64,000 bases of DNA from Paucibacter sp. PLA-PC-4 (lineage in GTDB: Bacteria > Pseudomonadota > Gammaproteobacteria > Burkholderiales > Burkholderiaceae_C), in assembly GCF_026241155.1 (NCBI RefSeq), contig NZ_JAPFGP010000011.1, positions 124,001 to 188,000 on the forward strand, in the 5' to 3' direction. The notes under the pieces were generated by a model. It was given only the letters and a program-made list of their open reading frames with translations, was not told where the DNA came from and did no database searches. The position numbers were made by a program, and so were the translations under genes. The number at the start of each line of letters is the position of its first letter. The first letter of the stretch is position 1. This document shows, piece by piece, positions 44,066 to 53,555 of this stretch.

Positions 44066-45592
44066 ATGCGGAATTCAGCGCGATTCAGCGCGACGTTCTT
44101 GGTTACGGTGGCCGCGCTGTTCGGTGGGCGCGCGTTCGCGGCCAGTGCAGGGCATGCGCCCTGGCCGACCCATGGGTGGCTCCACTCGTCTGCGGAAGCT
44201 CAAGGGCTCGATTCCGATTCACTTGCAGATGCATTCGACTATGTTCGCGACCACGACACGCGAATCCACAGCCTCACCATTGTCCGCAACGGCCATATCG
44301 TCCTCGATGCCTATTTCTGGCCATTTCATAATGGGCAGTTGCACGACGTGGCCTCAGTGACGAAGAGCGTGACCACGACGCTTGCCGGGATCGCGGCCGG
44401 TCAAGGGGCCTTCGCCGGACTCTCGCAGCCACTGACCTCGATATTCAGCGGCCGCGCAATTGCCAAACTGGACGACCGCAAGAAGCGGTTGAGCCTGATA
44501 CACCTCATGTCGATGAGCTCGGGACTGGATTGTCAGGCCGCACACGGAGAGATCACGCTCGGGCAGATGAGGCAAAGCAAGGACTGGACGCAGTTCATGC
44601 TGGATCGCTCGATGATTGATGAACCCGGCAGCCGCTTCGAGTACTGTTCGGGTGGCATGCATCTGCTGTCTGCGGCGATCACGAAGGCGACTGGCTTCAG
44701 TGCCTTGGATTTTGCGCGGCGAGAGCTGTTCTCCCCACTCGGCATCAGCAACGTGACTTGGCCGGCCGATAGCCAGGGCGTCTCCTATGGATGGGGCGAC
44801 CTACGCCTTGAGCCCCGCGACATGGCCAAGTTGGGTTACCTATGGCTGAACAATGGCCGCTGGGAAGACCGACAGATCATTCCGAAAGGCTGGATGCAGG
44901 CGGCCATCCAAGCTCAGGCCCGCCCGCCGTACATGGATCAGAAGTATGGATACGGCTTCTGGCTACATACGAGCCGGCGCCCCTCGGAGTTCGAGGCGGT
45001 GGGTCGTGGCGGCCAGCGGATCACCGTTGTTCCGGAGAAGAATATCGTCGTCGTGTTCACGGGCGGCCAGTTCGAGCCTGGCGAGATCGGCGCATTCATC
45101 GGCCGCGCCCTCAAGGCGGACCAGCCCTTGCCAGAGAACCCATCGGGGACGGCTCGTCTAGCCGCAGCAGTCAGGGAGGCCGCAATGCCTCGGCTTGCGG
45201 CGTCGTATGTGCCGCCGCTTGCAAAGAGCGTTTCGGGCAGGCGATATATCCTCGCCGCAAATCCGCTGAATCTGAAATCCTTCGTACTCACCTTGTCGGA
45301 CGCACCAGGCCCGCAGCTTGAGCTCGAGGTCGGAGATCTGCGTGACGGGCCACGGCCCATTGGGCTGAATGGAGTTCCACGTTTGTCTTCCGGCGGCCCT
45401 TCGGGTCTACCTGTTGCTGTGATGGGGACCTGGGAACGCGAGAACATCTTCTTCATCGAGTACAACGAAGTCGGAGGCATCAATACCTATCGGCTCAGGC
45501 TGAGGTTCACGGGTGATGACGTCGACGTGACCTTATCCGAACGATCGCAGGTGATCCCGAGCGCCAGATTTCGCGGCACGTCCGCGCGCTGA
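44066..45592 (+). CDS. SxxK serine hydrolase (beta-lactamase/class C-like), secreted
   Basis: 508 aa. The start is fixed by AAGGAGG 5 nt upstream and by a signal peptide (FLVTVAALFGGRAFAASA). Catalytic SVTK at residues 97-100, a YCSGG tyrosine motif near 195, and a GRGGQRITVVPE segment in place of the KTG motif. A C-terminal beta-rich domain of about 150 residues follows. The family includes esterases, D-amino-acid peptidases and MlrB-type linear microcystin peptidases. In this island it would act in the periplasm on the peptide or its cyclic precursor. Function beyond hydrolase is inference. Confidence 0.87.
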   Translation: MRNSARFSATFLVTVAALFGGRAFAASAGHAPWPTHGWLHSSAEAQGLDSDSLADAFDYVRDHDTRIHSLTIVRNGHIVLDAYFWPFHNGQLHDVASVTKSVTTTLAGIAAGQGAFAGLSQPLTSIFSGRAIAKLDDRKKRLSLIHLMSMSSGLDCQAAHGEITLGQMRQSKDWTQFMLDRSMIDEPGSRFEYCSGGMHLLSAAITKATGFSALDFARRELFSPLGISNVTWPADSQGVSYGWGDLRLEPRDMAKLGYLWLNNGRWEDRQIIPKGWMQAAIQAQARPPYMDQKYGYGFWLHTSRRPSEFEAVGRGGQRITVVPEKNIVVVFTGGQFEPGEIGAFIGRALKADQPLPENPSGTARLAAAVREAAMPRLAASYVPPLAKSVSGRRYILAANPLNLKSFVLTLSDAPGPQLELEVGDLRDGPRPIGLNGVPRLSSGGPSGLPVAVMGTWERENIFFIEYNEVGGINTYRLRLRFTGDDVDVTLSERSQVIPSARFRGTSAR

Positions 45593-45842
45593 AGGCCGGG
45601 CGCCTGCAGTCTTGGGGCGCGAACACCCGCTTTTGGTCCGGTACAGCTGGCCCGATTCAGCGCAACGAGTCGTTCGACACCCGGCGTCCGTTAGCTAAGT
45701 TCGGGTGACCGCTGTCTGCCGTGATGGGGCGGTCGACTACGACGCGCGCCAGCGAGCGGTCTGTGCAGCAGCGGTCATTGAGCCTGCCGGTCGGGAATCT
45801 CTCAGATCAGCATGATGCTGAAGTCCGCCGGGGTTCGACCGC

Positions 45843-46283
45843 TCATACCTTGGCGAGGAAGGCCGCAGCATCACCAGCTTCACACTTCCAGTCTGCGAAG
45901 ACCCCGACCAGATTGCATTCCACGCAGTGGCAAGCAATGTAGTACCAGCGCACGTCATGTGTGCCTTCGTGCACGGAGACGCCGGACATCAGCTCGAACA
46001 CTTCGTTCTCGCACACGCACTCGTGCGCCTCGGGCGCGGCTTCTTCAACGTAGTCCGCGCTGTCGCCCATCAGGTGTTCCTGCCCGCAGTCGGTGCAGGT
46101 GCGGATTGCCACGCCGGCTTCTTCATCGGTCTGCAACGCGAAGGTTCGGCACCCGCAATTGCATTTGGACGAGGCAAACCGGACGGCCTCATGGCGATTC
46201 GCAATGCTGTAGCTGCGCAGCTCGGCTTGGGTGTCGCCGGATGTCGTCCCGTACCAGAACTCGCCCTTCTTCGTCAGTGCCAT
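45843..46283 (-). CDS. Cys-rich (zinc-ribbon-like) hypothetical protein
   Basis: 146 aa from the ATG at 46283. Cysteines come as pairs: CNCGC, CTDC, CVCE and a late CHCVEC, suggesting two zinc-binding modules. No signal peptide. I do not recognise the family by name. It is separated from the serine hydrolase by 250 bp and is on the opposite strand, so it is probably unrelated to the peptide island. Confidence 0.7.
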   Translation of the reverse strand: MALTKKGEFWYGTTSGDTQAELRSYSIANRHEAVRFASSKCNCGCRTFALQTDEEAGVAIRTCTDCGQEHLMGDSADYVEEAAPEAHECVCENEVFELMSGVSVHEGTHDVRWYYIACHCVECNLVGVFADWKCEAGDAAAFLAKV

Positions 46284-46744
46284 TGATGCTGCTCCATTCT
46301 TCAAAGTGGACTTCCCGGCAGGCCCGACGCCAAGCTCGCCCCGATCGTCTGGATTTTGCCTGGAGGCAGGGCGCATCGTCGTCAAGGGCCCGGGTCGGGG
46401 TGGTCGCCGACTAGGGTTGGGTACAACCCTGAATGCCGAGTCTTAGAGATTGCAACCATCCGGCGGTCTCCGATTCGAACGTCGCACATAAGCCTTGAGG
46501 CGAGACGCATTGGAGACCGACCGGTGTGTAGCGTGGCCGGTCGTTGATCCACGACGAACGCTAGCCGCCGCCGGCCAGAAGCAGTCATCCGGAACGACCG
46601 GGTCAAGTCATCACGGCTCATTGATAGGTTCAGGCCGGAGCTGGCGCTGTGGAGCAATGGTGTGCTTATGACACCCGTGGCTGGACGGTTACGGCCATGC
46701 TTCAGTGAGCCGGCACCGAGGCATGCCTCTGACGAAGATTGTGA
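46284..46744. other. Degraded intergenic region left of the old island
   Basis: About 460 bp with a long minus-strand open frame that matches nothing and spans no recognisable domain. It looks like decayed sequence at the edge of an island. Confidence 0.4.
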
Positions 46745-47017
46745 AGCTTTTGGGAGGTCAGGAGCTACCCGCTTGGAAAAACCAGCTGGTACGCCGGGGT
46801 CAAGTCGGGCGCATTTCCGCGCCCTGTGAAGCTGCATGGAAGTCGCGCGGTCGCTTGGTACGAGCACCAGGTCATCGCATTGGCCCAGTCGCTGCGAAGT
46901 GGCGCCCAGGGCATGGGGGTTGCGCATACCCACGCCGCCAGGGCTTGGCCTGCAAGGAATGTTTGTCCAGAAAAATTATCAAAGACCGGTGTTTTGTCTA
47001 AAATGATGGACAAATGA
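46745..47017 (+). pseudogene. AlpA-family regulator remnant
   Basis: In this frame the translation after an in-frame stop reads SYPLGKTSWYAGVKSGAFP and then RPVKLHGSRAVAWYEHQVIALAQSL, the core of AlpA/prophage regulator wing and recognition helix. The normal N-terminal 20-30 residues are missing and the C-terminus runs on into unrelated sequence. It is a relic of the mobile element whose integrase fragment lies at 48747-49237. Confidence 0.6.
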
Positions 47018-47691
47018 ACGATCTGACTAGCACCGCCGTTCTGGAGCGCCAGCTGCTGCTGCAGCTTGGTGACAGGCTCAAGCGCCTGCGCAAGGCGCAG
47101 GCGCTGGGCACGGTTGAGATGGCCAAGCGGGTGGGGATCTCGCGCACGACGCTGAGCGCCATTGAGGCTGGTGATCCAGGCCCTTCCATGGGCACGTACC
47201 TGCGCGTCATGTCGGTGCTGGGGGTCAGCGGCGAACTGGCCTTGCTGGCTGGCGATGTCATGCAACCGGCGCCTCCGGGCTCGGCTGCCGCCCGGTCCCG
47301 CCGGTCGCGCCCTGCCGTGCAGGTGCGAGTTTCGGTCGACGACGCCCGCCATCAGGTGCAGGATTTGCAGAGCTTGGCTTTGCATGAGGAGGCCGTTCGG
47401 CTCGTCCGCGCCGATCCGGCCCTGCTGCACCGGGCCGAAGAAACTCTGCAACGCTGGCTGCAATCCGGCAACTCGCGATCCAGCAGTCTGTGGCTGGAAT
47501 GGCAGGACATTCTGAAACGCGAGCAATGGCGCAAGGTGCTGGGCCGAACCCGGCGGGCACAGGAGTTGCGCCAAGCCTCGCCCTTGATCACCGTGATTCC
47601 CGAGGATGTGCGCCAGGGCATCTTGGCGCAGGTGAGCGAACTGAAGAAGGGCGTGGTGCTGGGCGATGCCGAGAGCGGGATGAGCCCATGA
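47014..47691 (+). CDS. XRE-family antitoxin-like regulator
   Basis: 225 aa. The HTH occupies about residues 15-75 (LGDRLKRLRKAQALGTVEMAKRVGISRTTLSAIEAGDPGPSMGTYLRVMSVLG). A basic linker and a helical C-terminal domain follow. Its stop overlaps the start of the DUF6036 nucleotidyltransferase-like gene by 4 bp. This order, regulator first and nucleotidyltransferase second, is the layout of AbiE-like type IV toxin-antitoxin modules. It would repress its own operon and neutralise the partner. Confidence 0.85.
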   Translation: MNDLTSTAVLERQLLLQLGDRLKRLRKAQALGTVEMAKRVGISRTTLSAIEAGDPGPSMGTYLRVMSVLGVSGELALLAGDVMQPAPPGSAAARSRRSRPAVQVRVSVDDARHQVQDLQSLALHEEAVRLVRADPALLHRAEETLQRWLQSGNSRSSSLWLEWQDILKREQWRKVLGRTRRAQELRQASPLITVIPEDVRQGILAQVSELKKGVVLGDAESGMSP

Positions 47692-48248
47692 CGCGCGAAG
47701 AACTCGAGCACATCATCCGCGCCAGCGGCGACGTGACGGACCAGTACGAATTCATGATCGTCGGCAGCCAGTCGATCCTGGGGCCGGTGCCGAATCCGGA
47801 GGCCATCTTCACGATGTCGGCCGAGGCCGATATCTATCCGCTGAATGCCCCCGAACTGGCTGACAAGATCGAAGGAGCCTTGGGCGAAGGCTCTCAGTTC
47901 CACGAGACCTTTGGCTACTACGCGCAAGGCGTCGGACCCGAGACGGCCGTGCTGCCCGACGGCTGGCTGAACCGCGTGCACCGGGTCCAGAATTCGGCGA
48001 CCAATGATCGCGTCGGCTATTGCCTGGACGTCATCGACCTCTTCATGTCCAAGGCGGCAGCGGCCCGGGACAAGGACCGCGACTTCTGCATGGCATTGCT
48101 CCAGCATGGCTATGTGAAGCCAGCCCAGGCTCTGGAGCTAGTGGCCACCATGCCGTTGGACGATCCTGAGCGGCGCAGGCTGCGCGCGACCATCCGTCGG
48201 TGGGTGAAGGCTCTGCTCAACGCGGGGCAAGAAATCCCAGATGCTTGA
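47688..48248 (+). CDS. DUF6036-family nucleotidyltransferase-like toxin
   Basis: 186 aa. A nucleotidyltransferase-fold signature GSQS lies at residues 26-29 (FMIVGSQSIL) with the downstream acidic SAEADIYPL, and a C-terminal helical part has DVIDLFMSKAAAARDKDRDF. The fold is related to AbiEii-type toxins. ATG at 47688 overlaps the antitoxin stop by 4 bp. It probably forms a toxin-antitoxin or phage-defence pair. Whether the active site is intact cannot be proven here. Confidence 0.82.
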   Translation: MTREELEHIIRASGDVTDQYEFMIVGSQSILGPVPNPEAIFTMSAEADIYPLNAPELADKIEGALGEGSQFHETFGYYAQGVGPETAVLPDGWLNRVHRVQNSATNDRVGYCLDVIDLFMSKAAAARDKDRDFCMALLQHGYVKPAQALELVATMPLDDPERRRLRATIRRWVKALLNAGQEIPDA

Positions 48249-48746
48249 GAAGGCGGAATTGATCTGAAGGGCGCCGTGAATCAAGAGTGGGCTGGAGTTG
48301 GCATCGCCCCCATGCAGATAGCGGTCACGTTGACCACCGGCTTCGGTCCGAACTGACCTAGTCATCGTTGCCTGCTGGGGGGCGATGACCGGGCGTAGAT
48401 GTCTGCTCAGGCTGCCAGCGGAAGTTCTCCAGCGACTGCTTTGCGGCAATTCTGTGTCGGGCAGTCAACCAGCTCGCGGCGCGCAAGCGCCCGGCCACAG
48501 CCCAGCACCAGCTCGCGCCACGGCGTGTTGATGCCCAGGCCTGCATCCTTCGAGGAGGGGGGCAGTCCTTGAAGACGTCGGCAACGCCGGACCGGATGGC
48601 GGCGACAACGAACTTGGCCGACAGCAGGCAGGCGATGCGATGGAATGAATCGCCCTTGTTTTTGCCACCGTCGTCGACCACCGCCTTCACCGCGAAGAAG
48701 GCGGTGCGTGTGGTGGCGTGCCGCAACGCTCGCGCAGGAGTGGCTC
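48249..48746. other. No supported gene; junction side of truncated integrase
   Basis: About 500 bp. A minus-strand frame contains KAVVDDGGKNKGDSFHRIACLLSA-type sequence but has no recognisable domain or clear start. It sits where the missing catalytic half of the integrase should be, so it was joined there by deletion or insertion. Confidence 0.4.
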
Positions 48747-49237
48747 GCGCACCATCTGGGTGGCGCCGCGAGCTTCCACCCGGCGCAGGGTGTTCAACAG
48801 GATGGGTGCGTTGATGTCGCGCAAGGGCAGGGCGCCGATCCACGGGAACAGGTCTTTCTCGCAGCAGCGCAGGAACTGCGCAGCGTGGACCTTGCTCCAG
48901 TCGCCGGCTTTCTTCTCGTGATATTCCTCTGTCACGGCCTTAAAGGTGGTGGCCGATGACACGCGATTGACGATGACTTCGGCCTTGCGGGCCTGGACAG
49001 GATCGGCGCCCGTTTCGCGGGTCTTGCGTGCGGTGTCCCAGCCGTCGCGGGCGGCCTTCAGCGACACCTTGGGATAGCTGCCCAGCGCTCTTCCTTCTCG
49101 CCGAAGCGGTACTTGGCAAACCAGCGCTTGGAGCCGCTCGGAGCGACCTCCAGGTACAGGCCACCTGAATCGGTCAGCCGGAGCCGGGTTTTGCCAGTCG
49201 GACAAGTGGCGTCTTTGCAGGCTTTATCGGTGAGCAG
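48747..49237 (-). pseudogene. P4-type integrase remnant, frameshifted and truncated
   Basis: Reading from 49237: LLTDKACKDATCPTGKTRLRLTDSGG then YLEVAPSGSKRWFAKYRFG, the DUF4102 arm-binding domain, with CTG where ATG is expected. A frameshift near 49095 leads to ALGSYPKVSLKAARDG and then FLRCCEKDLFPWIGALPLRDINAP. Similarity to the intact integrase of this window (61486-62748) is clear, but the whole catalytic C-terminus is missing after GATQMV near 48750. It marks an older, dead element. Confidence 0.85.
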
Positions 49238-49340
49238 GGGGGCACAAAGTCCTCGGAGGGCGGGGCAACAGTGCTTTGTTCTCCCAAGTGTTCCCCCATC
49301 TGAACTGAGCTGTAAAGCAACCCCTCGGGCCTGAATGGCA

Positions 49341-49379
49341 TGAAAAAAGCCTCTAAGTGATTGATTCACATAGAGGCTT
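49341..49379 (-). terminator. Strong hairpin, terminator on the minus strand
   Basis: A perfect 9-bp stem AAGCCTCTA / TAGAGGCTT encloses a further GTGA / TCAC pair and a short loop. On the minus strand it is followed by TTTTTT. It would stop transcription heading toward the dead integrase from the right. Confidence 0.75.
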
Positions 49380-49481
49380 GATCGCTTGCGGGATGCTCTG
49401 AAACGCCCTCTTGGTCCGGCGGGAACCGCAAGTGGCCCGCCAAGCCTCATGAATACTGAGGCTTCTCACGAGATATCAGAA

Positions 49482-49513
49482 TTTACCCCCACTTTTACCC
49501 CCACAAACGCTGG
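49482..49513. repeat. Integrase arm-site-like repeat, copy A
   Basis: ACCCCCACTTTTACCCCCAC followed by AAACGCTGG. Nearly the same sequence, including the trailing GCTGG, lies upstream of the intact integrase at 62812-62846. Probably arm-type binding sites of related integrases, marking the end of the old element. Confidence 0.6.
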
Positions 49514-49592
49514 CGATACCCAGGCACGTGCACTTGCATACCGCCCGGCCGTCACGGATTTGAGCGCGGGCGGCTCTTGGTCGGTAACCCGG

Positions 49593-49907
49593 TCACGTGC
49601 GATCTACAAAACACAGGTCGTCGACGAAAGTAGGCCCCGGCCACAAATTACCAAAACTTCTAGCTGGCCACGTCAGGCACATGCGAAGCGACGTCCGGGT
49701 AGTCTCGGCGGAATCGTGGTCCAACTCGACAAACTGCGTGGGAACTACCCGCGCGCCATCAACTAGCACAAGCGTCAGTCGGCCGTCTTTGTATGTCCGC
49801 GCGAACTCGACGGGGAGCGACGGCCCTGCTGGCAGCCAAGGGCCGACACCGCGAAGTGCACGCGCGTCCCAAACCAGCGAGCTCCGCCCGATACAGTCTG
49901 TTCTCAT
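49593..49907 (-). CDS. Short protein resembling N-terminus of a GGCT-like fold, possibly truncated
   Basis: 104 aa from the ATG at 49907. The stretch RSSLVWDARALRGVGPWLP followed by SLPVEFARTYKDGRLTLVLVDGA resembles the start of gamma-glutamylcyclotransferase-like proteins (GYGSLIW then a P-V/I-E-F-A-R segment with DGRLTLVL). The glycine-tyrosine of the usual GYGS is replaced by GRSS, and the second half of the fold is absent. It may be a fragment. Transcribed away from the 541-aa gene. Confidence 0.5.
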   Translation of the reverse strand: MRTDCIGRSSLVWDARALRGVGPWLPAGPSLPVEFARTYKDGRLTLVLVDGARVVPTQFVELDHDSAETTRTSLRMCLTWPARSFGNLWPGPTFVDDLCFVDRT

Positions 49908-50073
49908 GCGCGCAGCTTGGCGTCTGGGCTGCGGCTCAAATCTCCACATAGAACTTCGGCCCCGCCGCAAGTACGGCCCGCGCAACGGTTATTGAGTAGG
50001 CCGATTCCTAATGGCATCAAGATGGTGTCCGCGACAAACTAGCATGGTAGCCAATGCCTAAAGAGGAGGGACG

Positions 50074-51699
50074 ATGTCGGGGGAGAGTCAGAAAAAGGTC
50101 GAGAAAGAAGATGACCCAGTCGAGCAGATGTCCGCAGGCTCGCTGCCGGAAGAGAGCAAGAAGCCGCGTCCTGGCCTCCTTCGAACGTGGCGTGATCGCT
50201 TGGTCTTCAGGCTTCACTTTCGCTACCCGAATATCCCCTGGTTTCAAGAGCCCGAGTTAAGGGCTTGGGTCGAGAAGGACGACGCCGAACAGAACGAGCA
50301 GTTGCGCGTGCCAGCGGATGACCGCGTTGAGGTGCTGTGCTTCTGGGTGGTAGAGGTATACGGGCCTGGTGAGGTCGATGCGCTGTATGCCGGCATCCGG
50401 CAGCTAGGTTGGGAGACGGGGCATAACGGAACTCAGAGTCTGTCTCAATGGGTAGCAGACCAGCGGAAGTACGGCTTCGGAGGTGATTACAGCCTTGGAA
50501 TCATCCGAAATCCCGGTCCTGCAAAGTTCCTTGCGGAGCGAGTGGCGCGGCTGCCATTGGGTGTGAGTTATGCCTACGGACGCGTCCGGCAGATATCGCC
50601 ATCCTTAACCGCACTAATGCTTAGGTTCTCGCTTGATGAGCACGAGTCGCAAAGCTACTTCGAAGAGCTCAAACCCGACCGAGCATCAGTCAATGAGAAG
50701 TTGCTAGGCGACAAGAGATACCGGTGCCTGGATGTGAGTGCGGTGAAGACGAGGGCCGTCCGATGGCGTCGCGAGGAGTTCCGCGCAAGGACCATCCAAT
50801 GGGTTCAAGAACATCTCCCCGGCTTCTTCTGCGGGCGTAACGATCCAGCGCGCTTTCCTACGGGTGAGTTGATGACAACCGAGCGTTCGCCGGTTCTTTG
50901 GGCTCCGGCGTCAGACCGTCCCCGACGAGTGTGGACGGACGCGCTCGCGCCATATTTCTCAGACCTCTGGACTTCGGTCAATCAGCCGGGAATCAGGCTA
51001 GCGTGGGACCAAGAGGGGCATGAGCAAACCTCTCATGCCTTGGTCCACTTCGAGCGGCAGCGTTGGGACGTAGAGCACCACTACGGAGGGGCCACCGCAG
51101 GCAACATCTCAGCAGAGGTCGAGAACCACGTGGATGGCGTCCTGACTCTGTCGGCAGTTAATGCCTATTTACGTGAGCTGCTGAAAGACGTGAGAGCTGC
51201 GCGGGACGGTTTCCCGATAGGAGCCCGTGGAACGAAGGCCGTCCTTCGAGCGCTAGACAGTGTCCAGGACTTCTTCCGCCGTTCTCTTGGTACACCCGCA
51301 ACGGCCACGGAGATGGCTGAGGTTGGCGAGAACATCTTCTGGTTCAAGATGCATTGCTCGCCATACCAGCTCAGCGTTTGGAGTGACAAGCAAGACCCTT
51401 GCACGATGGCAGAGTACCTGCAGCGACAGACGAAATACCTCGCGAAGCAGCTGTTGGCTCAGGACAAGGACACCCGTGACCACTTGGAGCAGCTGTCAAC
51501 CATCCTGAATACTCAAGAGAGTGTTCGTGTTCAAAGGAAGATGGAGTGGCTAACGTTGGCTGCGACAATGGTCGCCCTTTTTTCCTTGTTCGTCGCAGTG
51601 CTTACGCTTGAACCTGCTCGCGTAGATGGATGGCGCGGGTCAATTGGAGGGTACTGCTCCCAACTGTGGTCCGAGCGTCCGCTGTGGCTATTCAGGTAG
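50074..51699 (+). CDS. Orphan 541-aa protein with C-terminal membrane helix
   Basis: Clear Shine-Dalgarno AAGAGGAGGG at 50061-50070 supports the ATG at 50074. The protein is soluble for about 490 residues, rich in Trp and charged residues, with no domain I recognise, then a coiled segment (LEQLSTILNTQESVRVQRKMEWL) and one hydrophobic helix (LAATMVALFSLFVAVLTL) near the C-terminus. Codon use and GC look lower than in the flanking operons. This architecture, large cytoplasmic part plus tail anchor in an island, resembles single-gene defence or effector proteins, but no motif proves it. Confidence 0.82.
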   Translation: MSGESQKKVEKEDDPVEQMSAGSLPEESKKPRPGLLRTWRDRLVFRLHFRYPNIPWFQEPELRAWVEKDDAEQNEQLRVPADDRVEVLCFWVVEVYGPGEVDALYAGIRQLGWETGHNGTQSLSQWVADQRKYGFGGDYSLGIIRNPGPAKFLAERVARLPLGVSYAYGRVRQISPSLTALMLRFSLDEHESQSYFEELKPDRASVNEKLLGDKRYRCLDVSAVKTRAVRWRREEFRARTIQWVQEHLPGFFCGRNDPARFPTGELMTTERSPVLWAPASDRPRRVWTDALAPYFSDLWTSVNQPGIRLAWDQEGHEQTSHALVHFERQRWDVEHHYGGATAGNISAEVENHVDGVLTLSAVNAYLRELLKDVRAARDGFPIGARGTKAVLRALDSVQDFFRRSLGTPATATEMAEVGENIFWFKMHCSPYQLSVWSDKQDPCTMAEYLQRQTKYLAKQLLAQDKDTRDHLEQLSTILNTQESVRVQRKMEWLTLAATMVALFSLFVAVLTLEPARVDGWRGSIGGYCSQLWSERPLWLFR

Positions 51700-52052
51700 G
51701 GCCTGCCGCTCAAATTCAACAGACCGTCTAGCTTTGGAACAAGCGCCGCATGCCGCCTCTGCGCTGGAACACAACCGCCGACCCGCTGCCGTGCCTATTG
51801 AGCTGCTGGGCAGCACGGACGCCGAGCCACTCCAGCCCACGCGCTTTGTACAAGTAACGCGCTCGCCTGGGTTGCGCACACTGGTCTACCGCGCCCCGCG
51901 GTTGGCGCGGCCACTGAGGAAGGTCCCATCCGCAGGTCCTTGTCCCGCATATGGCCGGCCCCTTCGCCGTTCAGCACCGAGGCGAGCAAGACTCAAGTCT
52001 TGGGGTTGCCGTCCGGGCGGATTCCCGAATAGGTACGGCTTTTGACCATCAC
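51700..52052. other. Intergenic region, no supported feature
   Basis: About 350 bp between convergent genes. Only short unsupported frames; no clear hairpin seen. Confidence 0.45.
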
Positions 52053-52427
52053 TCACCGCCCGAACACGACTGCCACCAGTAAGCCAGCGGCAATGAAGGC
52101 TAAGAGGCCCCAGACCAATACTCGCGCTGTCCAGTCGATCACCTTGGCGGCAGCCGTCGGCGGCCTCTGTGAAGCCGGCGAGGGCCCGGACATGGGTGTT
52201 CCGTCCGGGTAGTGCTCGCGCAGCAGCTTGGAGCCCACGGGGCTTTCCACAGCGATCAGTTCGCGGTTGCCACATGATCGGCACGCCGGCTTCTTCTTGG
52301 ACCGGCGCCAGATTGAATAGATCAGCCCTGGAACCAGCCAAGCAAGCCAAAGCACGAACTCGATCCACCCGTTGCCCGGCAAATTGTGGCTGCCGTCGTG
52401 CAACGTGCCGCATTGTTTGCAGATCAT
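52053..52427 (-). CDS. Small zinc-ribbon membrane protein
   Basis: 124 aa. An N-terminal zinc-ribbon half (MICKQCGTLHDG), a hydrophobic helix (IEFVLWLAWLVPGLIYSIW), the second zinc half (PACRSCGNRELIAVES), a Pro/Ser linker and a C-terminal membrane helix (VLVWGLLAFIAAGLLVAVVF). The split CxxC pairs around a membrane helix recall LITAF/YqaE-type superinfection-immunity-like proteins. It is probably an inner-membrane protein of the island; role unknown. Confidence 0.78.
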   Translation of the reverse strand: MICKQCGTLHDGSHNLPGNGWIEFVLWLAWLVPGLIYSIWRRSKKKPACRSCGNRELIAVESPVGSKLLREHYPDGTPMSGPSPASQRPPTAAAKVIDWTARVLVWGLLAFIAAGLLVAVVFGR

Positions 52428-52738
52428 CGTTTGCTCTCCCTTTGTCCCTCGACGCTATCCCGCCAACGCGGCGCCGGCAATACCCCGTATGGATTCAAGT
52501 TTTGAAATTCGAAAAACTCTCGACGGTCGGGCCTCTTCGCCCCCGCGCGGCCCCCGATCACCCAGGGGCCCCCGGCTACCTGGCGCTCGCGATAAATAGC
52601 GCAGCGCTGCAGTAAATAGCCCGAGCTGGGGCTATGGCCAGCGCGCAGCACAGCGCATCGATGGCCACAGGTCGGCGAGCTGCGCGCATAGGTGCGAGCT
52701 GCAGCGCTGGGCCCATGCCCATGCCCTCGCACCAGCAC
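52428..52738. other. Region between the zinc-ribbon gene and the repeat tract
   Basis: About 310 bp. Contains GATAAATAGCGCAGCGCTGC (52589-52608) with the self-complementary GCAGCGCTGC, repeated again near 52700 as GCTGCAGCGCTGG. No gene supported. Confidence 0.35.
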
Positions 52739-52998
<260 letters not shown>

Positions 52999-53231
52999 CA
53001 GGAACCGGGATTGACGTCCCGACTCACAGGCGTAGATGGATGCCGCCCCTCAGTTGCAGGCCTGCGGCTTTTGTCTTCTGCTCAGCATGGTGCCGCTCAA
53101 TGGCGGGCCGTGTGGTGGGGCTCGCGAGGGCCCGCCGGTCCTGTGTCCGGCACGTCAACACTGCCCGGCCCGCCGCCCCCTATTGACGTGGAGGGCGGAG
53201 GGTTCAGACCTTGCCTCACAGGAGCCACGCC

Positions 53232-53432
53232 ATGGCCAACTATCCCGCAGTTCTCTCCCTTGCCGCCGACGAGTTGTGCCGCCCGCTCTCCGGGGAATCT
53301 CTCCCAGGCGAGTCCGCCGAATCGCTGCAGGCCCGGCGGAATTGGTCCCACCACATCGCGCATGTCCTCGCGGCTGCCCTTCCTGATGAGCGGGCCGACG
53401 CATTCCTGCGCGATTGCGGCATCGCTGCCTGA
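53232..53432 (+). CDS. Small hypothetical protein of the island
   Basis: 66 aa with a Shine-Dalgarno-like CAGGAG (53219-53224) 7 nt before the ATG. Sequence ANYPAVLSLAADELCRPLSG, then WSHHIAHVLAAALPDERADAFL. Predicted helical; family unknown. Confidence 0.5.
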   Translation: MANYPAVLSLAADELCRPLSGESLPGESAESLQARRNWSHHIAHVLAAALPDERADAFLRDCGIAA

Positions 53433-53555
53433 AGCGGGACGGGGCTCAGCGTGTTCCGTGGCCTATAGATGGGCCGCGTTTCACCCTGAACCGGCTTGTG
53501 GCTCGCCCTGCGGCGCGCAGCCTGCCGGGCGAGGATCTGGCGGTTCTTGTGCGGC

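Noticed and set aside
46382-46933. 183-aa minus-strand frame
   Set aside because: Overlaps the AlpA relic on the other strand and has no domain; probably chance.
49411-49426. TTGGTCCGGCGGGAAC, similar to the tRNA-Arg 3' end
   Set aside because: Would need a 4-bp gap and has further mismatches, so I do not call it an attachment site; a genome comparison could decide.
53338-53349. GAATTGGTCCC, 11-bp match to the tRNA-Arg 3' flank
   Set aside because: Too short, and it covers only a few bases of the tRNA itself; insufficient for an att repeat.
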